DNA of 64,000 bases from positions 5,440,501 to 5,504,500 of the forward strand of contig CP114481.1 in the NCBI GenBank assembly GCA_027186245.1, given 5' to 3'. This stretch comes from Coriaria nepalensis (taxonomy: Eukaryota > Streptophyta > Magnoliopsida > Cucurbitales > Coriariaceae). Position numbers and translations under genes: made by a program. Of this stretch, positions 40,620 through 51,566 are shown piece by piece. The notes beneath the pieces are model-generated. The model had not been told where the DNA came from. It saw only the letters and a list, made by a program, of their open reading frames with translations, and did not search any database. Position 1 is the stretch's first letter. Every line of letters starts with the position of its first letter.

Positions 40620-41237
40620 CCAAAAACATTGACTTTTTGACTCTCTATTCCAAATGCATCGACTCTAATTCCATTAGCTTCCTCTCTTCATTTATGACTT
40701 GTTGCAATTGGTTTGAAGGTGATCGGATCATTAAAACTCAACTTGAGGCTTAATCTTGCTTTTACTGTTTTATTGATTTTGGCCTTGTGAAATTTTCTAT
40801 TTTAGTGCATTTTTTACTTCAAATGGAGCTGCTTTGATCTCAAGCAAGTTTGTTTAAGTTGGTTGGACCTCAAGCTTCGAGATCAAGCATGCCAAAGTTC
40901 ATCATCTCACTTTTGGTGTTTTATCACAAAGCCAAAAGCTGTTTTTACAATGACAGTTTTTTGCCTTTTGCTGTTTTTACATAAACAGCTTTGTTTGTTG
41001 TTTTTGTGTGCTTGATTGGTACTTAGCACTTTTGTAATGTCTAATCTAATATTGTAACTTCTAATCCTAATTAATTAGAGATGTCTTAGTTTACTATAAT
41101 TGTAGTAATTGTTCTAATGTGTAATCATCTCCTTGTTAAGTATTAATGAAATGAAAAACTTACATTTTGGCAAGTAAGCAAAATTTACAAATTCCAGTAT
41201 TCTGTTTTGTTTTGCTCTCAACTTCGAAATTCTAACA
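40572..41237 (+). repeat. 3' LTR of copia 2
   Basis: 666 bases, starting TGTTTGAAGATT and ending TTCTAACA. It is preceded by a purine-rich GAAGGAGGAG, the likely polypurine tract (40562-40571). Confidence 0.94.
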
Positions 41238-41242
41238 TGATC

Positions 41243-42443
41243 AACTGGAGACTCTCGACTATAATGATCGATCAAACTGTCTCCATCTTGGTGTATACGT
41301 ATGAAATTGTGAAGTCCGCAGCAAACATGTACAATGAGGGTTTATGTATACATATGTTATCGAGGCATGTACTCAAAGTATATGAAAGTGTTGCTTCAAC
41401 ACCCCCGAGTGACGCATGAATTTTGTTGAATATTTCTATATGATTTGTGGGTGCATTACTACGCTTATTAAATTCACTTAAATGATATCACTGGCCCCTA
41501 TATAGAGGCATGAATCCCATCGTAACCGGATAAGCAATGTCAACAACATAGTATTCACCTGGATGAAGCAAAACAAGAGTTCATCATTAGTTGACATGCA
41601 TTACATATAGCGAAAATGATTACAACAATATTTTTGGTTGTGTAACATATCCAAACATGGCATCGGGAACCGATTCCAATGTAAGGAAATGGCATCATAG
41701 AAAACTCTCGAGTCATTTGCACTGCCTTCCCATCCTGTGTACACATAGGTGAATGTCATGCGTGGGCACAAACGCACATAACGTTCCAAGAAGTATTTCC
41801 CTTCCTGTCGTGGAACGGTGTTGCCTTTTTGGCTGGAACAACTGCCTTGATAAGGGTACCATCGATAAAATCGATATAGTTATGTATAGTGTGTCCAATA
41901 TATGCGTGAAAAAATGATTTTTAAAAAAAATTATGTACAGTGTACTATAATTCGGACCGATCAAGTATATGAAAATCGGTGAAGGGAAATAATGACATAC
42001 ACCTGAAACCGAAGTAATAATTTTGGATACAACTGTAGGAAAGGGAGATGGCTACCCTGAGGATTTCGAACTAATTCTTGCGCCGACTCACAACACCATG
42101 AGCGAGAATGAAAAAGAATATTGCCAATTGTTCCTCTGATCTCATGTTGATTGATTGCTTTAAAAGCTTTCGATATTTTAACAGTTTGCATAGGTTAATT
42201 AGCATGTGTGGTTCCATTCGACACAATTGATGACATACTCCCTCGTACCTTAAAATGAGCTCCATCGTGTATACAACACCTGAGAGCGACGACATATGCA
42301 TGGGTCACTTATGAAGATATCTGCATGCGTACTCAACAATTTTTACGGCAGCTCGCAAATCGGCCCTGCAGTTGTATGTCTATTAGCATACAAATTTCAT
42401 CCAAGTCACTGCTGTCGCATGAAGAGGAGCTATGTGGGTCCAT
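41243..42443 (-). pseudogene. PIF/Harbinger transposase (DDE nuclease), broken
   Basis: Read from an ATG at 42443 downward. The start MDPHSSSSCDSSDLDEI is typical of these proteins, followed by the HTH-type N-terminal region (MEPHMLINLCKLL, SEEQLAIFFFILAHG). The nuclease domain has a DGT-type first acidic motif at about 41860 and FTYVYTGWEGSANDSRVF at about 41700-41755, with VDIAYP following near 41530. Several frame changes and stops occur. The C-terminal end is displaced to 35670-35899 by the copia 2 insertion. The Myb-like partner ORF lies at 43095-43660 on the same strand, as expected for an autonomous PIF element. Confidence 0.8.
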
Positions 42444-43094
42444 GACACTAAGAGATTGAGTTAGTGTTAGTGAAAACGTAGGAAATTAAAATTAAAATAA
42501 TAAATAGAAAAAGAAAAAGGTAAAAGTAAAATTTGTTGTGATGAAAATAAAATTTATTTGAACAATAATTGTTGACAAAACATGTTCACACAGCTAAGGA
42601 ATGATTCACGTTGAGACGTACCGTAGGGGAAGGGCTTTATGCAATATCAGAATACATTATATTGAAAGGTACTCTTACAGAAAACATAATGGCAGGATAG
42701 TCAATGAAGTAAGAAATAGAGGAAAAAAAATTACGTCTTCAATATATTATGGAATGATGAGTAGAACTAGATGGATGGAAAGGAGGAAGAGCGGTGTTCA
42801 CCTACAATTGGGGATGAAGGTGAGAAATATAGAGGGAGAATGAAGCAATAAAGGTAATTGATGAGTCCTTTAGGAGACATTTTATATAGGATGAGTGAGA
42901 TGGGTTGATAGGTAGTATTGACTAATACTTGTTAGGTGGGATGTATTGCCAGGTGGGTCAAGGTAATTTATAAGCACGATTAGACAATGTTTCCACCTTC
43001 ACTTGTTAGTTGGATGTTGTAGGAAAGATGGAAATTAATTTATATCATGATTGCTTCATGAAGGTACTTCGATCAGAACCGCGGTCTAATAAAT
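42444..43094. other. Spacer inside the Harbinger transposon
   Basis: Lies between the transposase start and the Myb-like ORF on the minus strand. It contains a plus-strand 80-residue open frame (42601-42843) of no recognised family, probably chance. It would normally hold the intergenic promoter or intron of the transposon. Confidence 0.4.
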
Positions 43095-43660
43095 CTAGTA
43101 AAATTTAGATGAAAAATTCATAAGAGGCATATGATAGCAAGAGGCTTTTGCTTCGATGATCTTCTGCCACCCTGCAAACCTTTGTTCATTTTCTGCAGCT
43201 ATATTACTAAAATAATTAGAAACACTACTAGCATGACCTTCATTAACCTTACGTTTGCCCGTATATTTGCCACCAGATGAGGGATCGAGAGGAGTGATGA
43301 ACATCGGGGAATTATTTTGGGATGGACTGGAACGTCCAACACCAATGAGGTCACAGACAAGGACTTATATATTGTCACCCGGGATGAAATCGTCTAGTCC
43401 ATCATAAGTGATTTATTGGTTGTCCACCAAAATTGGATCCGGGAGCGTGGCAGTTGGATAGCGGTCTGTGGTGCTGCCTAGGAAGCTGACCTCAATTTAT
43501 TCTTCCTCTTTTTAGGTGTATACAGCGTCGGTGGAAGCACGTCTGAGAATTCCAGTGGCTATATGAGTGCCAAATAGAAGGCCTAGCTCATGGTAATGCA
43601 TACATCTCTTCTTTTTAAAATTGAACTTCACAGCTGTAGTGTTCTTCTGAAAAAAAAAAT
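43095..43660 (-). pseudogene. Myb/SANT-like ORF of the Harbinger transposon, partial
   Basis: A good splice acceptor (T-rich tract then CAG at about 43650) opens an exon reading KNTTAVKFNFKKK and then MHYHELGLLFGTH-like sequence, with frame breaks. A linker region follows, including PMFITPLDPSSGGKYTGKRK and NEGHASSVSNYFSNIAAENEQR-type sequence. This resembles the second, Myb-like protein of plant PIF/Harbinger elements. The upstream exon with the DNA-binding domain is missing because copia 3 starts about 35 bases beyond. Confidence 0.55.
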
Positions 43661-43694
43661 TGCAAACGAGGGGTAAATAAAGTAAGGAATATAG

Positions 43695-43925
43695 TGATAA
43701 GATTCATGAGAATTTGAGTTGAGGGAAGGTAGAGAGAGAAAGATCATATTTTTTTTATCTTGTATTCCACACTTTTTTATAATTACATACAAACCTATGT
43801 TATATACTTGCATGTATAAACTAATATACATAACAACCAAACGGCTTACATGCTAACTAACTCAGACATCCCTAACTAATCTTGATTAATGAAACTAACT
43901 AGCTGACGTCATATAATCACCAATA
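43695..43925 (-). repeat. 3' LTR of copia 3
   Basis: 231 bases. On the minus strand it starts TATTGGTGATTATATGACG (TG mutated to TA) and ends CTTATCA. It is preceded by ATTGGG, a short polypurine-like stretch. It differs from the plus-strand LTR at about 18 positions by eye. Confidence 0.88.
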
Positions 43926-45440
43926 CCCAATGGTGTTGGATGAAAGAGATTGAGAACACCTAGCTTGGAGAGAAGATGATGGTGTTGAGAGATGCCCAAT
44001 GACTTAGTGAAAATGTCAGCCGGTTGTTCTACAGTGCCAACATGAGATAAACAGATGAAACTAGCTTGAACATGATCACGAACCACGTGTAGATCAATCT
44101 CTATATGTTTTTTGCATTCATGAAACATTGGATTGCTAGCAATATGAATTGCCACCTGACTATCACAATGTAGTTAAATGAGAAGAGGAAGAGGATGCCC
44201 CAAATCCTTGAAAAGTTGAATTAGCCAAACCAACTTAGAAGCAGTGGCAGCAAGTGATCTATACTAGGCCTCAACAGAAGATCGAGATACAACCGTTTGT
44301 TTCTTGGATTTCCATGAAAGAAGAGAACTCCCAAGGCTAATGCAAAAACTAGTGGTTGAGCGACGAGACATGGGACATGGTGCCCAATCACTATCACAAA
44401 AGGCCTGTAAATGAAAGTCTGAAGTAGAAGAAAGAAGAATCCTGATACCAGGATTTCCTTTAATGTATCGTAATACATGATTAGCAACAGTAAGATGTGA
44501 GACTTTAGGTTTTTGCATGAATTGACTCAGTAAGGTTACAGAATATGAAATATCAGGGCACGTCATTGTTTAGTAGATGAGGTGACCAAGAAGTCGCTGA
44601 TAGGGTGGAGGATCATCAAGTAAAGGATCTTTGAGCAAGTCTTCAGGAGAATCAAAGGCAGCCGCAGTTAGTTGAACATGATGTGCCATTGGAGTGGAAG
44701 CAGGTTTAGAAGCTAAAAGACTAGATTCTATAAGAAGCTCTAGAGCATATTTGCATTGATTGAGATAAAAATCTGTGTCTGAACGTGCAATTGCAATTCC
44801 GAGAAAATACCTGAGTGAGCCAAGGTCTTTCATGTGGAACTGAAAATGCAAAAAAGATTTCAAGGAAGTAATGAGCTGATTATTACTGCCCGTGATTAGT
44901 ATATCATGGATATAGATAAGGAGTAAAGTTGTGTCAGCTCCATCATATTTAAAAAAGAGGCTGTAGTCAGAACGTGATTGTTGAAAACCAGCAAGAAGAA
45001 CAGCCTGAGTAAATTTTTGATTCCATTGGCGAGATGCTTGTTTAAGCCCATACAAGGACTTGGTGAGTTTGCAGACTTTTCCAAAACACTGTTTGGGAAA
45101 ACCAGGAGGTAGAAGCATGTAAACATCTTCTACCAGATCACCTTGGAGAAAGGCGTTATAAACGTCCATTTGATAGATATCCTAGTTCTTGACAGCAGCG
45201 AGGGAAAGAATAGATCGAATAGTCACCATCTTTGTAACTAGTGAGAAAGTATCATGATAATCAATACTGTTAGTTTGTGTGTAACCCTTTGTGACAAGAC
45301 GTGCTTTGAACCGTTCAATAGAGCCATTAGCCTTGTATTTAATTTTGTAGACCCATTTGCATCCGATGGGAGACTTGGTGGGAGCTGGACACCTCTGTGA
45401 CCAACATTAATTAGCGTACATACCAATTTCCTATAAGATT
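43895..45440 (-). pseudogene. Reverse transcriptase and RNase H of copia 3, broken
   Basis: The minus-strand frame at 44570-45169 holds RT with MDVYNAFLQGDL, LYGLKQASRQWNQ and a catalytic tetrad YIHD in place of YVDD. The upstream part of RT continues to about 45400 in shifted frames. A stop at about 44570 precedes RNase H at 44264-44566 (DSDWAPCPMSRRSTT). After two more stops it ends at 43895-44155 with [13 protein letters not shown] and ADIFTK. Similarity to copia ends at about 45400, the internal breakpoint. Confidence 0.88.
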
Positions 45441-46927
45441 TCAAGGTATTGAGGAGGTATTATGAAGTTGGCAACATCAATGAATTTTCATATGGGCAGT
45501 ATGACAGCCAACATAAAGAGCATGAGTAATAATCTTCACATATTAGTGACTCTCTTGCAATCCAATCCACCTGAGGCACCATATAGACACAACCCATGAC
45601 AACTATTGAAGGATCATGGATTACTCTACTTTATGCATCACTAGTTTATTTAATGTTATGTACTTGTTACTTTCTACAAATTTTTTGTGTTGGTTATTGT
45701 CTGTTCTAGTTTTTATAAGTCATTTATCATTTGAACTTAAGATATGGCAATATCCTAGTTTTTTTAAATCTTTTATCATTTCAACTTATTCTCTTTGTGA
45801 GAATATGTCATAATAATATCTTTGTCAAAATGCAAGACAAAGAAATTGAGAAACAGATACTAGTTGTTCATGCGCTAAAATCTAGTACGTCAAAAAATAG
45901 TTTGATTTTCTAAACACCGAAAACACCCCATCATATCAAATTTCACAGGGAAGAGATTAGTGCATCTCCTGAATGATCGAGAGTCAAGAAGCAAGTTTGT
46001 CAGTTGGTACAACCATTAAGATCTCACGATGTAGAATAGTTGCAAAGTACTTAGTAGCCATCCTATAAGTGTCGCCAGACACATCTGCAATATTGTTGAG
46101 GACACTAATGCATTTAGCAATAAAGTAATTTTCCGATTTCATTGGCTAGTCGACCTTTGAACTTGAAGTATAGGAGTCGGAAAAATGAGCGGCTTTGGTT
46201 TTAAGGTACTACATCTTAGCCATGACAAGCTCCAACTAGGCATCAAACTTAGCTTTAGACTGCTCCATGGAAGAAACGAAGCAATCACTCATCCGAGTAT
46301 TGTAGGAATCATCCTTCATCTTCCTCGTACTTCTTGATTTCTCCTCACTACCCGATGAAAGTTCTAAAATAGAGGGATCAACCATGACGAATCCATTGAG
46401 TGTATAGATCAGTGTATTACGATGTAGAATAAGGTCGTCAAGCACACCATTTCTTGCTGCTCGATATCCAGTGTAGGAACGTAAGTCGGAGACTTAAAGC
46501 CCTAGTTATTATATTCCACCTTTGAGAAATGCTTATAAAGTGTCACGTTCATCATCAGAATTCGGAGGATCCAGAGTCGATCTGTGATAGAGGATGCCGC
46601 TAGCTATGCTCCTATTAAAAATTATACCGAGCATGACACAAAGAATTCTCAAACCTCATCAAGCATACTGGCTGTGGTTGGGATCAGGCCACAAAAATGG
46701 TTGGTCAACGAAGCAATGGGAAGACTACCACAGTGTACTTATACTATTGTTAATTTATTAATTTTTCCCTCATTTTGGCCTACATACTCTTATTCTAAAT
46801 TATATGTATTTTTCCACATCATCCTTACTTTATTTACCCCTCGTTTGCCTTTTGTGTTTCATAGGATTATATTCGTTTGACAAATTTTCTTACACCGAAT
46901 TGCTTTTTTTCATTTATTCATTGTGTA
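45441..46927. other. Segment between the two copia 3 halves, Harbinger-derived in part
   Basis: The minus strand at about 45900-46450 contains fragments such as LELSSGSEEKSRSTRKMK followed by SKAKFDA and, further on, a CISVLNNIADVSGDTYRMA-like piece. This layout fits the C-terminal part of a Harbinger Myb-like protein. It is broken by several stops. The plus strand 46823-46848 repeats, inverted, a 26-base sequence found next to the other LTR (43662-43687). No intact gene is present. Confidence 0.4.
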
Positions 46928-46932
46928 CTATA

Positions 46933-47160
46933 TGTTGGTGATTATATGACGTCAGCTAGTTAGTTTTATTAATCAAGATTAGTTAGGGACGTCTAGGTTA
47001 GTTAGCATATAAGCCGTTTGGTTGTTACGTATATTAGTTTATACATGCAAGTATATACGAGAGGTTTGTATTTAATTATAAAAATGTATGGAATACAAGA
47101 TAAGAAAAAGATCTTTCTCTCTCTACCTTCACTCGACTCAGATTCTCATGAATCTTATCT
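46933..47160 (+). repeat. 5' LTR of copia 3
   Basis: 228 bases, starting TGTTGGTGATTATATGACG and ending CTTATCT. The final CA is mutated to CT when compared with the other LTR. Confidence 0.88.
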
Positions 47161-47172
47161 TGGTATCAGAGC
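47161..47172 (+). other. Primer binding site of copia 3
   Basis: TGGTATCAGAGC, an exact match to the plant initiator methionine tRNA site, immediately after the LTR. Confidence 0.95.
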
Positions 47173-47246
47173 AGTTAGAGATTTGATCTCTCACTCCGAT
47201 CAAAATTCTTCTGCATCAATATTGCAATTCTTGCAGAGTTCCAAAA

Positions 47247-48200
47247 ATGTCTACCACGGATGAAGAAAATTTGCCTTCAGCTCAAATTGGCGCAAGAAAT
47301 CCATTTACAGGACCAGTCTCTGTTTCTGCAGGACTGAATCAAACTTCCATGGATTTCAATCATCCTTTATACTTGCATCCATCTGACACATCTGGTTTAA
47401 TTCTAGTCTCACCACCACTTCTAGGATCACAAAACTACAATACCTGGAGCAGAGCTATGAAGATTATTCTAATGGCGAAGAATAAGATAGGTTTTATTAC
47501 AGAAACGTGCACAAGACCAATAAATGACCTACTAATGGCTCATAATTGGGATCGTTGCAATGTCTGTGTAATAAACTGGATTCTAAACATTGTTTCCAAA
47601 TATTTGTATAATGGCATATTATACTTCTCATACGCACATCTCGTGTGGAAAGCTCTCCAAAAGCGATTTGAAAAAGTAAATGGCACACGAAAGTTTACAA
47701 TCCAGAACAAGATCGCTAATACTACACAAGGAAGCAGTGATATATCAGGTTATTATAACCGATTAAAAGAATTATGGGATTAATTTTCTGCTTTGGTGAT
47801 TGTACCAGATGATGAAGTATACCAAAAACATGTTGAAGAACATAGACTTTTTCAATTTCTTATGGGACTGCATGAATCTTACATTCCACTTTGCAGTCAA
47901 ATACTATTGAAAAGTCCACTTCTATCTATTGAAGAAGCTTATGCTATCCTCAATGAAGATGAAGCACAACGAAACATCAATACTAGCAATGTCAATAATG
48001 AGGTCATAGCATTTAATTCCTATAAACATGTATTAACTAACAAAACTTCTGTGGAATATGATCACTGCCATGCCAAAGGGCATAAAAAAGAATTTTGCTT
48101 CAAGATTATTGGCTATCCAAAGGGTAACAATAACTACAAGGGTAAAAAGCTTTTTTACCAGAAACATGCTTCATCAAATATTGCTCAAGCATATGCTCCA
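47247..48200 (+). pseudogene. Gag of copia 3, one stop
   Basis: The frame at 47247-47783 matches retrotransposon gag (LVSPPLLGSQNYNTWSRAMK, LKELWD). It ends at a single in-frame TAA, after which the same frame continues from 47784 without further interruption. The usual CX2CX4HX4C knuckle appears as YDHCHAKGHKKEFC, with its first cysteine changed to tyrosine. Apart from these two changes the gag is well preserved, compared with copia 1 and 2. Confidence 0.9.
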
Positions 48201-50273
48201 AAGACTGAGTCTATTTCTAGTGCTCAAATGTTCTCTCCTGAGCAGTACAACCAACTGATGCAAATGTTGAATAAAGAAAATGACTCCACTCCAACAGTTA
48301 GTGCCAATCTTGCTACTACTAATCTAGGTAGCTCTTCTTGTTTCTTTACTACACATAATGCACAACTTTTGATAATTGACATGGGAGCAAGCCACCATAT
48401 GACTTGTAATTTACAAGGTCTAATAGATCTTGTTCCATGCTCAAATGTCTCTTCTTCATCCATAAGACTACTAAACGGAATGATATCTCATGCCACCTAT
48501 ACTGGCAGTATTACTTTGTCTAACAACTTAACACTTCATAATGTGCTTTTTGTACCAAATTTTCATCATAATCTCCGATCAGTTTCTTCCCTTACCAAAG
48601 ATAACCAACTATGTATTTCATTTTCCCCTAAATTCTGTATTTTTAAGGAGCTTTTGACTGGAGCAATGTCATGGACTATATTACCTTCATTTTCTACAGA
48701 TCTTTCAATACCAATATATCATTCTTCTTCTGTTAAATCTTCCGTTAAGAATAGTACACCAATATTATGTACTTCAACTATCTCTCATTCAAATAAAATC
48801 TCTATTTCATACTTTCTCCTTTGGCATTCTTGTTTGGGGCATCCCTCAAATTCACGCATGCTTATTCTTCCTGAATTCTGTCACTTAAAATCAGCTAATA
48901 TTCCACACTATGAAATATGCAGTTTAGCTAAACAGACAAGACTTCCTTTTCATACATGTAATTCTATTTCTTCCGAACCTTTTGATCTCATACATTTAGA
49001 CACTTGGGGCCCTTATAAAACACAAAATCACACATCTGCAAGATATTTTCTAACCATCGTAGATGATTATTCTAGAGGGACATGGGTCTTTCTCATGACT
49101 TTCAAATCTAAAGTGTTCTCTCATATTAAAGCCTTTCTATTGATGGTTCAAACTCAGTTTAACTCCACTGTCAAACGTATTAGATTAGATAACGGCACTG
49201 AATTTCTTAACTCCCAATGTTCTAATTTGTTTACATCTCTAGGAATTCTGCATGAAACTTCATGTTCTTACTCTCCTCAACAGAATGGCCGAGTAGAGCG
49301 GAAACATCGCCATATTCTTAATATTGCTCATACCTTAAAGTTTCAAGCTTTTCTTCCCGACAATCATTGGGGTGACTGTGTTCTCACAACCACTTATCTT
49401 TTCAATAGGATGCCTACTCCCCTTCTCCAGAATAGATCTCCTTATGAATTACTCTTCAATAAGATTCTTTCAATCAAACATCTCAAATGGTTTGGTTGTC
49501 TTTGTTACTCTTCTATTCTTAATAATCATGAAAAATTTAGTCCTCATTCATCTCCATGTGTATTCCTAGGATATGCACATTTGCAGAAAGGCTATAGACT
49601 CTTGACTCTGCATAGTCACCAATTCATAATTAGTTGTGATGTTCACTTTGTTGAGTCCATTTTTCCATTTCATCCTTCATATAATCCTCCTCTATCTTCT
49701 AATATTCCATCTTCTTGGTCTCCTTCATCTGACATTTTCGATAATGACATTGCCCATCCTACTCCATCATCTCCTATTGTACCTTTCACACTTATTGGTA
49801 ATGACATTTATGCTTTTGTTTGTCCTCAAACAACTTTCCTTCGTATTGTCTCTATTACTCCTCCCATTATTCCCACTCGCAGGTCTTCTAGAATTTCTCA
49901 TCCTCCTCTTTGGTTAAATGACTATACATGTTTAAGTGCCATTGCTTCTTTCTCTCCCTTGTTGCTCCATCCACAAGCTCCAAGGTTACCCCTGCCAGGT
50001 TCCCTATTTCTTCTCGCATTTCTTATTCTTCTATTTCTGCCCCATATCATGCATTTCTTTCTTCTATTGCTAATGAAACTAAGCCTAAATCATTCTGTGA
50101 GGCATCTAAGGATAAAAGATGGCAATTGGCTATGGAATAAGAACTGAAAGCCTTACTAAAAAACAAAACAGGGGAGATTGTGGATTTGCATATAAGAACT
50201 GAAAGTCTTACTAAAAAACAAAACATGGGAGATTGTGGATTTGCATACTCACAATGGTGTCTAGCTCCCACCA
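48200..50273 (+). pseudogene. Protease and integrase of copia 3, open but truncated
   Basis: One 784-residue frame (47793-50147) covers the rest of gag, the protease and the integrase. The protease site reads LLIIDMGASHHMT, where the expected Ser/Thr of the triad is Met. The integrase keeps all three catalytic acids: HLDTWGPY, RLDNGTEFLN and NGRVERKHRHIL. After about 49900 a frameshift moves the true reading to the next frame (KSFCEASKDKRWQLAME). The copy then ends just before RT at 50273. A 55-base tandem duplication lies at 50138-50247. Confidence 0.9.
50138..50247 (+). repeat. 55-bp tandem duplication at the end of the copia 3 5' half
   Basis: Two adjacent 55-base units, 50138-50192 and 50193-50247, differ at two or three positions. 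Each contains GGGAGATTGTGGATTTGCAT. They lie directly before the inversion breakpoint and shift the frame by one base. Confidence 0.93.
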
Positions 50274-51423
50274 GATGACTCAGCATCGTTTGTCTGTCTC
50301 TTATCCTTCAAAACCTACCCTACAGTGCTCATAGTATAACACATAAGTTTAAGACTCGCCTCTCCAATGTAGTCGAACCGCACAATATCCACCGATAACT
50401 CATCATCTAATGAAATCCCAACATGTTTAAACAAAAGAGTTAGCAATTTTCATAGGGCAACGCTGCCTTTACTTTTCTTTGCCACCTTGTTCATACGATT
50501 CATTATGAAACGCTATGTTGATCTCCTCTTATTGCATCGCATACCACATCACTTTCACCTCGTAATAAAAAATAGCTATGTAGTTCCCTAACTGTAGACA
50601 AAAGACAGAAGCAACTGCATAATTGTATAATCTATTAAGCAGACTAAACTTCCTAATAACCAAAATATATAAAATTCATGTTGTTTGTACTATACGAAAA
50701 TGCTTTTTAATCTATTTGCATGTGATATTTTAATGTCAGAAACGTCAGCATAAGGAATCAAAAATATATGTGAACTTCATGAAACCTAATAAGAACTATC
50801 ACCAAAGAAAAGAAGTGGGAATCTGTAAGATACAAAATTACCTTTGATTAACACGAAAAACTTATACTTGTGAATGAAGCTGGACTATCTTTCTTCCGCG
50901 ACAAGGAATTGACTACAAGAATTGATCGTGAATGAGGTTGTTTATAGTTTGATAGAAATGTTATAACTGGGTTTGGTTATCATCTCAGGGAAAGGAAGGG
51001 AGAAGAAGAATGCACAATGGAAAGGTAAGGTAAGGTAAGAATTTAATTATGAGAGGGAGAAGGTGAGTCCTTAACTGACTGCCACAATAATAGCATAAGA
51101 CATGATAATGAAGCTCACCGATTTATGTAGGGTCCATTTTTATTTTTAAAATTGGTGGACCCAAGCAGGTTTCTCAAATAATTGGACCATAAACACTGCC
51201 CAAAACCATTCGGCCTAAGCATGATTCTCTGGGTCTTAAGAGAATTTTAAGTTACTTTTTTTTTCTTATACAAAACTTTGGCCATATGGCCTTATCCCCT
51301 CTTCTCACTATTGAAAAGTGAAATGTACTTTTGAGATACATAACTAAATACTTCCATTATTTTTAGTTGTTTTCAATTCCAATTACATCTTCTACCGCAA
51401 AAAAGAAATTCTTATTTAATAAA
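50274..51423. other. Spacer, nothing recognised
   Basis: Starts right after the end of copia 3 homology. Moderately AT-rich, with no open frame of coding character on either strand and no terminal repeats. A short GGTAAGGTAAGGTAAG repeat is at about 51025-51040. Confidence 0.45.
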
Positions 51424-51566
51424 TCAGTTGAGGGCCTTAACCTTTGGCACAATAAACTTATTGGCAGCATTCCTTCCTCTTTTGGATGCTCAACAAATCT
51501 AGAATGCTCGGAGCTTTCTCCTTAGTAAATTATCGGGTTCTATTCCTAATCAGTTAGTAGATTCCG
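51424..51566 (+). pseudogene. Leucine-rich-repeat fragment of a receptor-like protein
   Basis: The plus strand reads LNLWHNKLIGSIPSSFGCST, which fits the plant LRR pattern LxLxxNxLxGxIPxx. A frame change follows, then a second partial repeat of the KLSGSIPNQL type at about 51525-51560. Only about one and a half repeats survive, and no kinase or signal sequence lies nearby. It is a relic of an LRR receptor kinase or receptor-like protein gene. Confidence 0.6.

Larger units (their letters stand above)
35900..41237 (+). mobile_element. Ty1/copia LTR retrotransposon 2, full length, decayed
   Basis: LTRs at 35900-36564 and 40572-41237 are flanked by a perfect 5-bp target duplication, TGATC at 35895-35899 and 41238-41242. 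The 5' LTR starts TC where the 3' LTR keeps the expected TG, and both end AACA. A primer binding site directly follows the 5' LTR. Internal order is gag, protease, integrase, RT, RNase H. LTRs differ at roughly a tenth of sites by eye. The insertion lies within a Harbinger transposon. Confidence 0.96.
43690..50273. mobile_element. Ty1/copia retrotransposon 3, two halves in opposite orientation
   Basis: Minus-strand half: 3' LTR (43695-43925), RNase H and RT up to about 45400. Plus-strand half: 5' LTR (46933-47160), primer binding site, gag, protease and integrase up to about 50273. Each LTR is flanked on its outer side by CTATA (43690-43694, inverted, and 46928-46932). Each half stops at the same point of the coding sequence, where a matching stretch of about 24 bases (50250-50273 and 45375-45400 inverted) is present in both. 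About 1.5 kb of other DNA (45400-46927) lies between. The simplest reading is one insertion later split by an inversion; two independent truncated copies are the alternative. Confidence 0.75.

Noticed and set aside
35900..41237. Placing the 5' LTR start of copia 2 at the TTTGGTTAGTGATT motif (about 35916)
   Set aside because: Starting at 35900 gives a perfect TGATC target duplication and equal LTR lengths; the later start gives neither.
42601..42843. Plus-strand 80-residue open frame inside the Harbinger element
   Set aside because: It opposes the coding direction of the transposon, is basic and low complexity, and matches no family I know.
43665..43690. Treating the sequence next to the 3' LTR of copia 3 as part of the LTR
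   Set aside because: The matching sequence near the 5' LTR is about 80 bases away and outside it, and the LTR ends are fixed by the primer binding site and the CTATA flanks.
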